Assembly (NCBI GenBank): GCA_030141605.1 | Contig: JAQGDQ010000823.1 | Coordinates: 1-64,000 of the forward strand | DNA: 64,000 nt | Source of the DNA: Tubiluchus corallicola | Lineage: Eukaryota > Priapulida > Priapulimorpha > Priapulimorphida > Tubiluchidae | Direction of reading: 5' to 3' | In this document: piece after piece, positions 58,901-64,000 of the stretch | How the letters are laid out: every line of letters begins with the position of its first letter | Numbering within the stretch: position 1 is the stretch's first letter | Notes under the pieces: generated by a model | Database searches by the model: none | Seen by the model: the letters and a program-made list of their open reading frames with translations, nothing else | Told to the model about the DNA's origin: nothing | Position numbers and translations under genes: made by a program

Positions 58901-61900
58901 TATGGACAGTTTTGGTTTGCAAGCACATATATCATTCCAAAGCATGCGCACAATGTTATAAACTGTATGAATCATCCGTAGTTTTTACTCTGTTGGTTTT
59001 ATCTAGGATTATCACAAAAATGCAGGATTTGTGCAGAAAAAGAGACAAACAGAGCGCGTGTTATTGCAGCCCAAGTGGCAATTCTTTACTTTTACAATAT
59101 AGAAATATTATTGCTTAACATCAATTTAAAAGTGTTCGCTACCAAATCGTTAAAAAGTTTTTGAAATGTTTGATTCCAAGCTTCAGAATAACTGTTGTGG
59201 TCTACCAGTCTTAACTGCTCTAAAGGCATGTTCATACTAGCGATATTGCTGTTGCGAGTTCTCTCTAACAGCAAACTCTGACAGTTTCAGCAATCAATTT
59301 ACCGCCTAGTGTGAACACCTCCGCGAGTTACTCACGACACTCCTCAGAGTGAATAGAGAAGCAAGTGACAGCTCGTGCTTTCTGTCGGAGTGTAACTTAC
59401 AGCAAGGTTTGCTCTTTAGTCTGAACATGCTTGCCAGTTACTTGGCGAGTTACTGCGAGTTAACTTGATAAGAAAACTCGCTAGTGTGAACGTGATGTTG
59501 GCTTACAAAGCATTACTGTCACAAATCACAACAAATAAAGCCAAGCAAGTATTCAAAACTGAAACAAACCGATTACAACCGCAGTTTAGTTTACAGTAAT
59601 GCAGTTGTTTACCATGTAATTTCGGACATAATGCAACATACCAAATAACGAAACTTCTGAGTTGATACGGCTTCTAACATACGCTTGACCCCACGTCGGC
59701 TCACGGCGACCGGACCCTCCTTCTCGTTGCGGGTGTACCCCGTGCGACAGACAAACCTCGTGGAGATGTCGTAGTCCTGCTCTACCCGGCAAGCAATGCC
59801 GGCAATGTAGGTGGCGTTGACAATATCACTAGGCTGCATGAGAAGATTACTGCCCCACACTGTCACTAACGTACCGCCCTCGACCGGACCGGCTTTAGGA
59901 CTGAACTGCAAGTCAAACAAAATATATGTTACATATCATGCAAAACACTACGATGATCCGTATTAACATAAAAAAGGTTGTTTTCACACACACATTAAAC
60001 AATATTGTTTGGGATTTTGACAAGTAAACATTTGAAGCCTTGGTTATTAAATTTTGCTCGGCACTTTTTGTCCTCCATCCAAAATGTGACATTCCATGTA
60101 AACAACAAAAAATGCCCAAAAAATATCAGTGACCAAAAAATCAATAATACATAATTTAGCAGTTTTACGCTACAGAGTTTGCAGTAATTTATTGCTAATT
60201 TGAGATATAACTAAACGAGTAATTTTTAAAGTGACTGAAGAATATACATACAACCATGAGCATTCTAGACACATAACGTCAATATCTTTTAACTCATTAT
60301 AACATGTTTTGAGTGAACAAAATTCAATCGACTACTGAACCAGATCAAACTGATTAAGTGATTAGGCATAAAATCACCACAAGAGAAGGTCAATATAACT
60401 AGTGTTTGCTTTTATTTAAAAAATTCACTTTTGACCAAATTTTTGGTACATTCTACTTTGAAGCATAATAACGTTACATTTAAGTACTATGCTGACTTAT
60501 GGATGGTTTTGGTTTGCATGCATGTTTGCGCAAATGCAGTAATTCAGTTTTTTAACTGCAATGCATTTGTTTTAATAAATTTACTTCCTCATTTATTCAC
60601 TTGCTTTTATCACAACCTAGGTACTGGTCTCTCCACAAACATCAACCTTAGGCCTTGTCAATCAGGAAAACATTAAATTGTCAAATATCAGTAAAAAAAA
60701 TCTCAAAGTGCTTACATCGAATATTTCCGGTCCCGGGCAACTGTTTCGCACTTGTCCAAGACAGGAATCGCCGTAGCTGCAAGTTCCTCCACACCATGCA
60801 CATCGGTAGCGATCCGGTCGCGTCAGGCAAATGCTGCAATCTCGACCCAGCTCACTGCATTTGTAAAGCTTGATGCTGGTAAAGTCTACGTGATGGTTGT
60901 TGTTCCAGACAACAGACAATGTAGCCGAGATTTCGCCTTTTGCGTCCTTGTAACCATACTACGTAAGAATGGAACGATCAGTATAATGTAACGGTGAATA
61001 TGTCATATGTCATATACAGTAAGTCGGTTAACGTTGCTAATGCGCTCCAGCAAAAAGCAACGTTAAGAGCAACATCGTTAAACGAAGCCAAGACTTCCAT
61101 CAAAAGTAATGTAAAAGCATTGAAATACGTTCCAGAGGCAAAAACCGATACTGCTTAAATTATATATGTTAAATATTCTATGAGTTTTATTCATATTTCT
61201 ACTGATTAATTTCTTTCTGTTTGTCTGAAGCACACCATTACCTAGCTATAGCAGTTTCTCTTTTGTTAACTTTTAAGCCTAGGCAGAGGTTAAACAATAA
61301 ACACTGCATTCTCAAAACCAAGCTTTTGATGCGACCTTGGGAATTTTATCTCTAGATACAAAGTCTGGTTGCTATAGTAAAAGGTTGCACACATAAAGTT
61401 TGCTTGCTGGTCTCACTTGATAGAAATGGCTAACATTTAGTAGTCAGTTGGAAACAACAAAAACGTGTATAATAATTACGCTGTTTACGTTATTAGTACA
61501 TTTTTAAAATAGAATAATGCAACATGTACTGTTTTAATGCATCAAATTAGGTAAAAATGCTGTTAATAAAATAAAAATTTGCATTGAAACGAGTGTCGTT
61601 AAGTGAAAAAAGGTGTCAGATAATCAGCGTCGTTAAAACGAAGCGTCGCTAAACGACGAGTCATTAAGCGAGGACTTACTGTACTTCTAAGAGAGATCGA
61701 CTTCAGACTGACAAAACGATCTACTACAAATACTAATCAAGTTTTCTGAAAACTACTGATTTTTTACACATTTTTAATAATCAAGATGTAGTGTGGGTTA
61801 AGCGATAATCATCAAAATATCAATAAAAATCTGGCATCAAATTTTTCAGAAACCAAGGAAGTTGGCACCCCTTTCGGCTCCTGATGACGATCGGACAGCC

Positions 61901-63941
61901 TACTTCAATCTACGGCAACTGTGAAAGATGCCTTCCAGTGCCTAGGCATAAAATTCTTTAACATCTTTAATAGGCTGTAGACATATCGGTTTGACTTTTA
62001 AATGCATTATATAAGGTTATCTTAAAAATATTTAAAACTTAAAACTATATAAATCTGTACAAAAACTATACATTACGTAAAATTATACTAAAGCTTACCT
62101 GAAGACATTTTTATCGCTTATATCAAGTCGATTTTATGGAAAAATATATCGATTTTTATTGAATTTAAAAATCTGTTGCATCGTATCATATCATACAACA
62201 ATAGAATTCTTGATATAACATTGTTCAATCAGTATCAATTAACAACACTATGCTTACAGCTCGTGCATTGCAAACAATGGTCTGATTGTTGGTGCCTGGA
62301 ATTTGGATGATTTCAGCCGGTGTAGTCTGCCGTTCCTGGCTGCCTGCCACCTGGAGAACGCATTCATAACTACTATCGCCTGGACGGAGAGTGGGTAGGT
62401 TGCTGGCCAATAATGTCACCGATTTGGACAGCCCGCTGGGAAGGAGGTAGTCGGTAAACTCGGGTACGATAAACCTCGGACACTGATTAGTATCAGATAT
62501 CAGGAGCTAAAAAAGAAAATGCAAGTCCGTTAAATCACTTTCTTCATAGAAGAGACTAAAATCAGGTAGTAAATACATTCATATCTCGGTGTGACGGACA
62601 CAGCTTTTAGAATCGGACAAAATCTAGACCGTTAAAAGTTCCTGCATATTATGGACGCAGACGGTTTTTTCGCGAGCTGACTGCTAGTTGGTGGGCCGTT
62701 ATTTTGTGTACATTATTACATTAGTGCAACTAAGCAGCGTGTAACGACACGTGTGTAAGCTTGCATGTCAGCATGTTTTAAGTAGTTTAATCAGAGTCAA
62801 AAATATAGAGTCAATTATGTGGAGTTATTTGCATCAATTGTCGACAGTTTTTATTCTTTGTGTGAAATTCTTTTTGAAAAATTGAATATACAGAGAAAAA
62901 AATTAAAGAAACAAGAGAACGGAAAACAAAAACTCTAAGATCGCGCACTTACCTCTCCCGGATTACTTGAAGCACACTTATCGGGATTATCTGTGCACTT
63001 GTTACTGTAGACGCACCAACTGCAGCCCCATCTACTGTCGACACACGACAAGCAAGTTGTGTGAGCACTGCAGTTGTAGAACGTGAACATGTGGCTCACG
63101 AAGTTAAAACCGGTTTCCGTCGACCGGATGTACAGCGGCACGCTAAAGTGATCTGAAATAATGAAGCCAAATAATCATGTGTGAGGGAACGAGTTACGAC
63201 AAGTCACAGCTTCAGAAGGTACACGTGTAGATACTAGGACTCAGCATTCTCTATCAGAAAGCGAATTTCAGTATTTTGAATCCAAATTGAAGTCGAATTG
63301 AGTTTTTTTCGAACAAGTTTTCAAACCACTAGTAAAAAGTGGCCTTACAAAGACCACATATATTACTTGATTTTGTTCTGCAGTAAAATCACTATTAGTT
63401 TGCTAAAAATTTTGCCCAAAAACTGCAGCTAATGTTAAAAATTTTACACAAAAACTGCAGCTAAATTGTGCTAATTGCATGCAGTATCAATCATTTTAAT
63501 GATAAAGAACATACGTGACTGAAGTGCTGAATTATTCAAATCTATAATTTTACGCTCGAATCGAATTTGAACTAAAAAAACTCGTTTGAACTCGAACATT
63601 CGATGCTCACCCCAACTAGATGCTCAACTGTACACAACGTGAGACTTTTAGATACTTTCTTTTTACAATAACAGACACTTTTTTACCCTACTGATATCTC
63701 GAATAATTATTGATAAAAATAAAACTAGCAAGTGACCTGACTACTTGAGAGTAATTTTACTGACCAAACACATACCCTCGTTTCCAGCAAACATTGCCAA
63801 CTGATCCATAGGTGGCGTATCGCACAACAAACCTGGAACATTCTTCAATACCTCGGCTTGAATGGGCTCAGCCGTGCCAAACACGCACGTGTAGCCGTAC
63901 CCACGAGCCGTCCTTGGCAGCCGATTCACCCTCAGCTCCAC
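34855..63941 (-). CDS. PLXN: Plexin (semaphorin receptor), 3' part: 23 exons from IPT1 to the stop
   Basis: Plexins are type I membrane receptors for semaphorins; their cytoplasmic GAP domain turns off Rap/Ras GTPases and remodels the cytoskeleton. The 23 exons total 4020 bases (1339 residues plus stop) with every phase consistent. In fragment numbering: IPT1 end and PSI2 (1-122), IPT2 (123-220), PSI3 (about 225-286), IPT3 to IPT6 (287-680), transmembrane helix (686-709), juxtamembrane coiled coil (710-745), first GAP half (about 750-947), RBD (948-1050), second GAP half (1090-1330). Catalytic Arg pair 875/876 (LMLRRTESV) and second Arg 1124 (FLTRLLATK) are intact. Juxtamembrane [12 protein letters not shown] and LLATKGT are plexin-A-like, while [14 protein letters not shown] and LKHYNVPD are plexin-B-like. 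The tail lacks the PDZ ligand of vertebrate plexin-B. The Sema domain and PSI1 lie outside the window. Confidence 0.97.
35840..36475. mobile_element. Dispersed repeat (GTGCTACTGTAAGATATTCA family), longest copy
   Basis: From AGGATGATCTTTCATACG to about AAGATTGGGTCTGG. Partial copies lie at 4380-4720/5223-5500, 6960-7490, 14890-15170, 16080-16280, 24228-24372, 51700-51860, 53590-54010 and 57745-58080. No coding capacity. Class unknown. Confidence 0.65.
36553..36768 (-). CDS. PLXN: Plexin exon v: GAP C-terminal helices
   Basis: Acceptor catctttcag|GAT, donor GAAGCT|GTAAGT. Encodes [20 protein letters not shown], then [20 protein letters not shown] and [11 protein letters not shown]. The frame stays open for another 19 codons into the intron, so a simple ORF call would give a wrong C-terminus. 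Confidence 0.96.
37510..38670. repeat. 37-bp minisatellite with higher-order structure
   Basis: About 31 units of CTGTTGTAACGGTGAAATTG GTTCATTAATTAACTAA. The block from 37842 is repeated almost exactly at 38138, 296 bases (eight units) later. In the plexin intron between exons u and v. Confidence 0.92.
38930..39077 (-). CDS. PLXN: Plexin exon u: GAP second half
   Basis: Acceptor agtttctttcag|T region reads ctttcag|T; donor GGCAAG|GTAAGT. Encodes [20 protein letters not shown], then [19 protein letters not shown], invariant in plexins. Confidence 0.97.
39134..39235. mobile_element. hAT-like MITE, left-end fragment in a plexin intron
   Basis: CAGTGGCGGCTCGCAGCTAA followed by about 80 matching bases; the right part is absent. 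Confidence 0.65.
39726..39886 (-). CDS. PLXN: Plexin exon t: GAP second half
   Basis: Acceptor cttgtttttag|GGA, donor AATAG|GTGAGA. Encodes [20 protein letters not shown], then [20 protein letters not shown] and [11 protein letters not shown]. Confidence 0.95.
39915..40650. repeat. About 15-bp minisatellite CTGTGACTTTTTTC
   Basis: Some 48 degenerate units. On the minus strand it opens a Lys-rich frame (VTGKSHRKK), which is an artefact. It is a pyrimidine-poor stretch on the sense strand of the plexin intron between exons s and t. Confidence 0.88.
40877..40978 (-). CDS. PLXN: Plexin exon s: second catalytic Arg
   Basis: Acceptor ttgcttgcag|GTT, donor ACAAAA|GTAAGT. Encodes [16 protein letters not shown] and [12 protein letters not shown]; the Arg of LTRLL is the second catalytic arginine. 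A CAT/CAC microsatellite starts 40 bases upstream. Confidence 0.95.
41020..41240. repeat. CAT/CATCAC microsatellite next to plexin exon s
   Basis: (CAT)n and a regular (CACCAT)n block of about 90 bases, starting 42 bases upstream of the exon acceptor. Confidence 0.93.
41314..41862 (-). other. Unexplained 182-codon open frame in a plexin intron
   Basis: The longest open frame not explained by a repeat or exon. Its peptide (for example [20 protein letters not shown]) is not recognised. GGGTGTCTCATAAGTGTTTA on the plus strand at its end resembles sequence near transposon ends, so a decayed element is possible. Confidence 0.25.
41978..42072 (-). CDS. PLXN: Plexin exon r: linker after the RBD
   Basis: Acceptor ctgtttgtttag|CT, donor CATTTG|GTGAGA. 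Encodes [20 protein letters not shown], then [12 protein letters not shown], where YHL corresponds to the conserved WHL before the second GAP half. Confidence 0.88.
42537..42731 (-). CDS. PLXN: Plexin exon q: RBD, second part
   Basis: Acceptor tttcctgcag|AG, donor AATT|GTAAGT. Encodes [20 protein letters not shown], then [20 protein letters not shown] and [10 protein letters not shown]. These residues are closer to plexin-B than to plexin-A as I recall the families. Confidence 0.95.
42897..43158. mobile_element. MITE with GGTTAAGTGTACC ends, copy 2
   Basis: AAAGGTTAAGTGTACCACAG and its inverted partner GTCTGGTACACTTAACCTTT bound about 262 bases just upstream of plexin exon q. Confidence 0.7.
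43251..43637. mobile_element. About 390-bp TGAGCAT MITE, copy 2
   Basis: GGTTGAGCATCGAACC to ACAATGCTCACC; interior (AACGTTCTTTATCATTAAAA) matches copies 1 and 3. The long open frame on its minus strand is transposon sequence, not a gene. Confidence 0.65.
44093..44694. mobile_element. piggyBac-like MITE
   Basis: Starts CCCTTTCACTACGGAAGG and ends ACATAGTGAAAGGG; flanked by TCAA and TTAA. CCC...GGG ends and a TTAA target are piggyBac hallmarks. Non-coding; holds a TG/TA-rich stretch near 44480. Confidence 0.7.
44482..44535. repeat. TA/TG microsatellite inside the piggyBac-like MITE
   Basis: ATATATAAATATATATGTGT followed by (GT)n; present in this copy and largely absent from the one at 51141. 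Confidence 0.75.
45030..45595. mobile_element. LTR-like repeat followed by a PBS-like sequence
   Basis: Shares the blocks listed for 3460-4250. It ends ACAATGCCCTACCCA, directly followed by GTGGCGACCCCTGCGGGG, which looks like the primer-binding-site region of Gypsy-type retrotransposons. No gag or pol frame follows. Confidence 0.45.
47034..47187 (-). CDS. PLXN: Plexin exon p: Rho-GTPase-binding domain (RBD), first part
   Basis: Acceptor gatgttttag|ACA, donor TTTAG|GTATGT. Encodes [20 protein letters not shown], then [20 protein letters not shown] and [11 protein letters not shown]. The intron before it carries the 33-bp satellite and a LINE relic. Confidence 0.94.
47318..48490. repeat. 33-bp minisatellite
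   Basis: About 35 units of TACTACTAAAAATTAGTAAG GGTGATGGACAAA, alternating AAAAATTAG and AGAAATTAG types. Very homogeneous, so probably a recent expansion. In the plexin intron between exons o and p. Confidence 0.93.
48673..48728. mobile_element. Tigger/pogo-like mini-MITE, 56 bp
   Basis: CAGTAAGTCCTCACTTAATG and, inverted, CGTTAAACGAGGACTTACTG, flanked by TA on both sides. The element is little more than its two terminal repeats and could fold into a hairpin. Confidence 0.75.
48800..49165 (+). mobile_element. LINE ORF2 C-terminal relic in a plexin intron
   Basis: [36 protein letters not shown], then in another frame [20 protein letters not shown] and [13 protein letters not shown]. This matches the RGHxxKL...WNxLPxxVVxAxxVxxFKxxLD ending of CR1/RTE-type reverse transcriptases. 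Broken by a stop and frameshift. Confidence 0.7.
49653..49799 (-). CDS. PLXN: Plexin exon o: end of GAP first half
   Basis: Acceptor ttctatttcag|GAG, donor GTGTTG|GTAAGT. Encodes [20 protein letters not shown], then [20 protein letters not shown], nearly identical to plexin-A family members. Confidence 0.97.
49983..50632. mobile_element. 650-bp TIR family, full copy in a plexin intron
   Basis: Begins CATATGTGTGCTTGTATAGG and ends TTGCAAGCACACGTATG; interior matches copies at 33 and 55885 throughout (for example the GTTGAAGTTGAGGTGCAGGC stretch). Confidence 0.75.
50837..50978 (-). CDS. PLXN: Plexin exon n: catalytic Arg pair
   Basis: Acceptor ttgttctgcag|A, donor ATGAGA|GTAAGT. Encodes [20 protein letters not shown] and [15 protein letters not shown]. 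The RR dipeptide is the first catalytic arginine motif of the GAP. Confidence 0.97.
51141..51650. mobile_element. piggyBac-like MITE in a plexin intron
   Basis: CCCTTTCACTATGGAAGGCG at the left, GTACTGAAAGGG at the right; flanks TTAA and TTGA. Interior GCCAGTCAGCGTCTGAAGCC matches the 44093 copy. Confidence 0.75.
52062..52121 (-). CDS. PLXN: Plexin exon m (60-base exon)
   Basis: Acceptor ttttttccag|G, donor ACAGA|GTAAGT. Encodes [20 protein letters not shown] plus a split Glu, matching the VASL...LQSxLDYAT stretch of plexin GAP domains. Confidence 0.92.
52267..52394 (-). CDS. PLXN: Plexin exon l: GAP first half
   Basis: Acceptor tttgaagcag|AGG, donor GACAA|GTGAGT. Encodes [20 protein letters not shown], then [12 protein letters not shown]. 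No open frame longer than about 45 codons reveals it; it was found by reading the intron. Confidence 0.93.
52550..53073. mobile_element. hAT-like MITE, degenerate copy in a plexin intron
   Basis: Interior matches the 7811 copy (GTGGAACTGCAGCACTCC through AGCAGCACCCCTACTAATTT). Both ends have diverged (GCCGACTCGTG, GAGTCACCACTG). Confidence 0.7.
53246..53388 (-). CDS. PLXN: Plexin exon k: start of the cytoplasmic GAP domain
   Basis: Acceptor gtatttcag|CC, donor CCCATG|GTGAGT. Encodes [20 protein letters not shown], then [28 protein letters not shown], near-invariant in plexins. Confidence 0.96.
53590..54010. mobile_element. GTGCTACTGTAAGATATTCA-family repeat in a plexin intron
   Basis: Closely matches 35920-36330 (CACAAGCGTGTTGCACGTGT, AGTACAGTGCTACTGTAAGA, CTGATCTGAGAGGTACAG). 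Confidence 0.65.
54310..54550 (-). CDS. PLXN: Plexin exon j: transmembrane helix and juxtamembrane segment
   Basis: Acceptor cctgttatag|GTG, donor CAAG|GTGGGT. Encodes [18 protein letters not shown], the membrane helix ([20 protein letters not shown]), a stop-transfer YRRK, and the coiled coil [18 protein letters not shown] ending in ECKQ. Confidence 0.95.
55539..55715 (-). CDS. PLXN: Plexin exon i: IPT6
   Basis: Acceptor tctaaacttag|GGT, donor GTTAGG|GTAAGC. Encodes [20 protein letters not shown], then [20 protein letters not shown] and [19 protein letters not shown]. Confidence 0.95.
55885..56533. mobile_element. 650-bp TIR family, full copy in a plexin intron
   Basis: Begins ATGTGCTTGCACGGCAAAAT and ends GTACAAGCACACATATG. 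Imperfect terminal inverted repeats of about 40 bases contain CCATAAGTCGGC. Confidence 0.75.
56860..57120 (-). CDS. PLXN: Plexin exon h: end of IPT5, start of IPT6
   Basis: Acceptor tttttttgcag|CCG, donor ATTGAG|GTAAAT. Encodes [34 protein letters not shown] and [13 protein letters not shown], ending YRGDSLIIE. Confidence 0.95.
57327..57609 (-). CDS. PLXN: Plexin exon g: end of IPT4, start of IPT5
   Basis: Acceptor tcttgtttcag|GGA, donor ATG|GTATGA. Encodes [40 protein letters not shown] and [12 protein letters not shown]. The FTYTEDP junction between IPT domains is typical of plexins. Confidence 0.95.
57745..58080. mobile_element. GTGCTACTGTAAGATATTCA-family repeat, inverted copy
   Basis: Reverse-complement of the 53590 copy, ending near TATTAGTTTGTGATG. 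Confidence 0.65.
58489..58625 (-). CDS. PLXN: Plexin exon f: first half of IPT4
   Basis: Acceptor ggctttgcag|GAT, donor GAAAA|GTGAGT. Encodes [20 protein letters not shown] followed by [11 protein letters not shown] and ELHCHVE. Confidence 0.93.
58722..58935. mobile_element. 650-bp TIR family, internally deleted copy
   Basis: Both ends are kept (ATATGTGTGCTAGC and GCAAGCACATATATC) with about 430 bases lost inside, which suggests a still smaller derivative. Confidence 0.65.
59642..59905 (-). CDS. PLXN: Plexin exon e: IPT3
   Basis: Acceptor gacttgcag|TTC, donor TTG|GTATGT. Encodes [20 protein letters not shown], the classic start of an IPT/TIG domain, then [18 protein letters not shown] and [11 protein letters not shown]. 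Confidence 0.95.
60420..60525. mobile_element. 650-bp TIR family, end fragment
   Basis: Only the last ~105 bases match (TTTGACCAAATTTTTGGTAC to GACTTATGGATGGTTTTGGT). Confidence 0.6.
60716..60958 (-). CDS. PLXN: Plexin exon d: end of IPT2 and PSI3
   Basis: Acceptor cattcttacgtag|TAT, donor GAT|GTAAGC. Encodes [10 protein letters not shown], then PSI3: [35 protein letters not shown]. All expected cysteines are present. Confidence 0.95.
61017..61681. mobile_element. Tigger/pogo-like MITE, 665 bp
   Basis: Left end CAGTAAGTCGGTTAACG, right end AAGCGAGGACTTACTG, TA on both sides. Multiple CGTTAA motifs inside each end. Non-coding; lies in the plexin intron between exons c and d. Confidence 0.75.
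62258..62506 (-). CDS. PLXN: Plexin exon c: IPT2
   Basis: Acceptor ttcttttttag|CTC, donor GCT|GTAAGC, phase 0 at both ends (83 codons). Encodes [48 protein letters not shown] and TIVCNARA, the plexin IPT2 fold. Confidence 0.95.
62953..63152 (-). CDS. PLXN: Plexin exon b: PSI2
   Basis: Acceptor ttatttcag|AT, donor GAGAG|GTAAGT. Encodes the end of IPT1 ([12 protein letters not shown]), then the PSI2 cysteine set [19 protein letters not shown], which is unmistakable for a plexin. Confidence 0.95.
63240..63612. mobile_element. About 390-bp TGAGCAT MITE, copy 3
   Basis: Lies in the plexin intron between exons a and b, in the opposite orientation (GACTCAGCATTCTC ... CGATGCTCACC). Confidence 0.65.
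63776..63941 (-). CDS. PLXN: Plexin exon a: IPT1 segment after PSI1
   Basis: Acceptor tatcaatag|GTG, donor GAGG|GTATGT. Encodes [20 protein letters not shown] and [11 protein letters not shown], the strand and Cys pattern between PSI1 and PSI2 in plexins. First exon of the gene fully inside the window. Confidence 0.9.
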
Positions 63942-64000
63942 CTATTGATAAAAAAAATCAAAGCTGCTTGGCTTACGAACAACGTAAAGATTACCTATAA

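Overview
This is a piece of an AT-rich animal genome. It has multi-exon genes with GT-AG introns, many microsatellites and minisatellites, and several families of non-autonomous DNA transposons (MITEs). The protein-coding content points to a bilaterian invertebrate: a plexin with mixed plexin-A and plexin-B residues, a chondroitin-type carbohydrate sulfotransferase, and a small secreted EF-hand protein. I cannot name the species. A tunicate or a lophotrochozoan would both fit. No prokaryotic features, CRISPR arrays, rRNA or tRNA genes were seen.

Layout. (1) 1028-1463, minus strand: a short two-exon candidate with a type II membrane anchor. (2) 5660-23747, minus strand: a complete sulfotransferase gene of the CHST15 (GalNAc4S-6ST) type, which I rebuilt from seven short exons. 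Their splice phases all agree and give about 425 residues, with both PAPS-binding motifs present. (3) 26853-30010, plus strand: a complete three-exon gene for a 120-residue secreted protein with two canonical EF-hands and a basic tail; a polyadenylation signal lies at 30130. (4) 34855 to the right edge, minus strand: the 3' part of a plexin gene in 23 exons (1339 residues to the stop). It runs from the IPT1/PSI2 region through six IPT domains and the transmembrane helix to the complete split RasGAP domain with its RBD insert. The Sema domain and PSI1 lie beyond position 64000.

The space between exons is largely repeats. Minisatellites include units of 24, 33, 37, 76 and about 22 bp; the 37-bp array contains an eight-unit higher-order duplication. 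There are long TC/GA and CAT tracts. MITE families resemble hAT (CAGTGGCGGCTCGT ends, 8-bp target duplications), piggyBac (CCCTTTCACT ends, TTAA) and Tigger/pogo (CAGTAAGTCC ends, TA). Further terminal-inverted-repeat families of about 650, 390 and 260-380 bp occur, with a 460-bp fold-back palindrome, LTR-like fragments and two decayed LINE ORF2 ends.

The three well-supported genes act in different places: cell-surface guidance signalling (plexin), Golgi glycosaminoglycan sulfation, and a secreted or ER-luminal calcium-binding protein. Nothing suggests that they form a functional cluster. The most notable points are the sulfotransferase hidden in tiny exons, repeat sequence at its exon-4 acceptor and just upstream of the EF-hand gene, and heat-shock-element-like motifs carried on a duplicated repeat.
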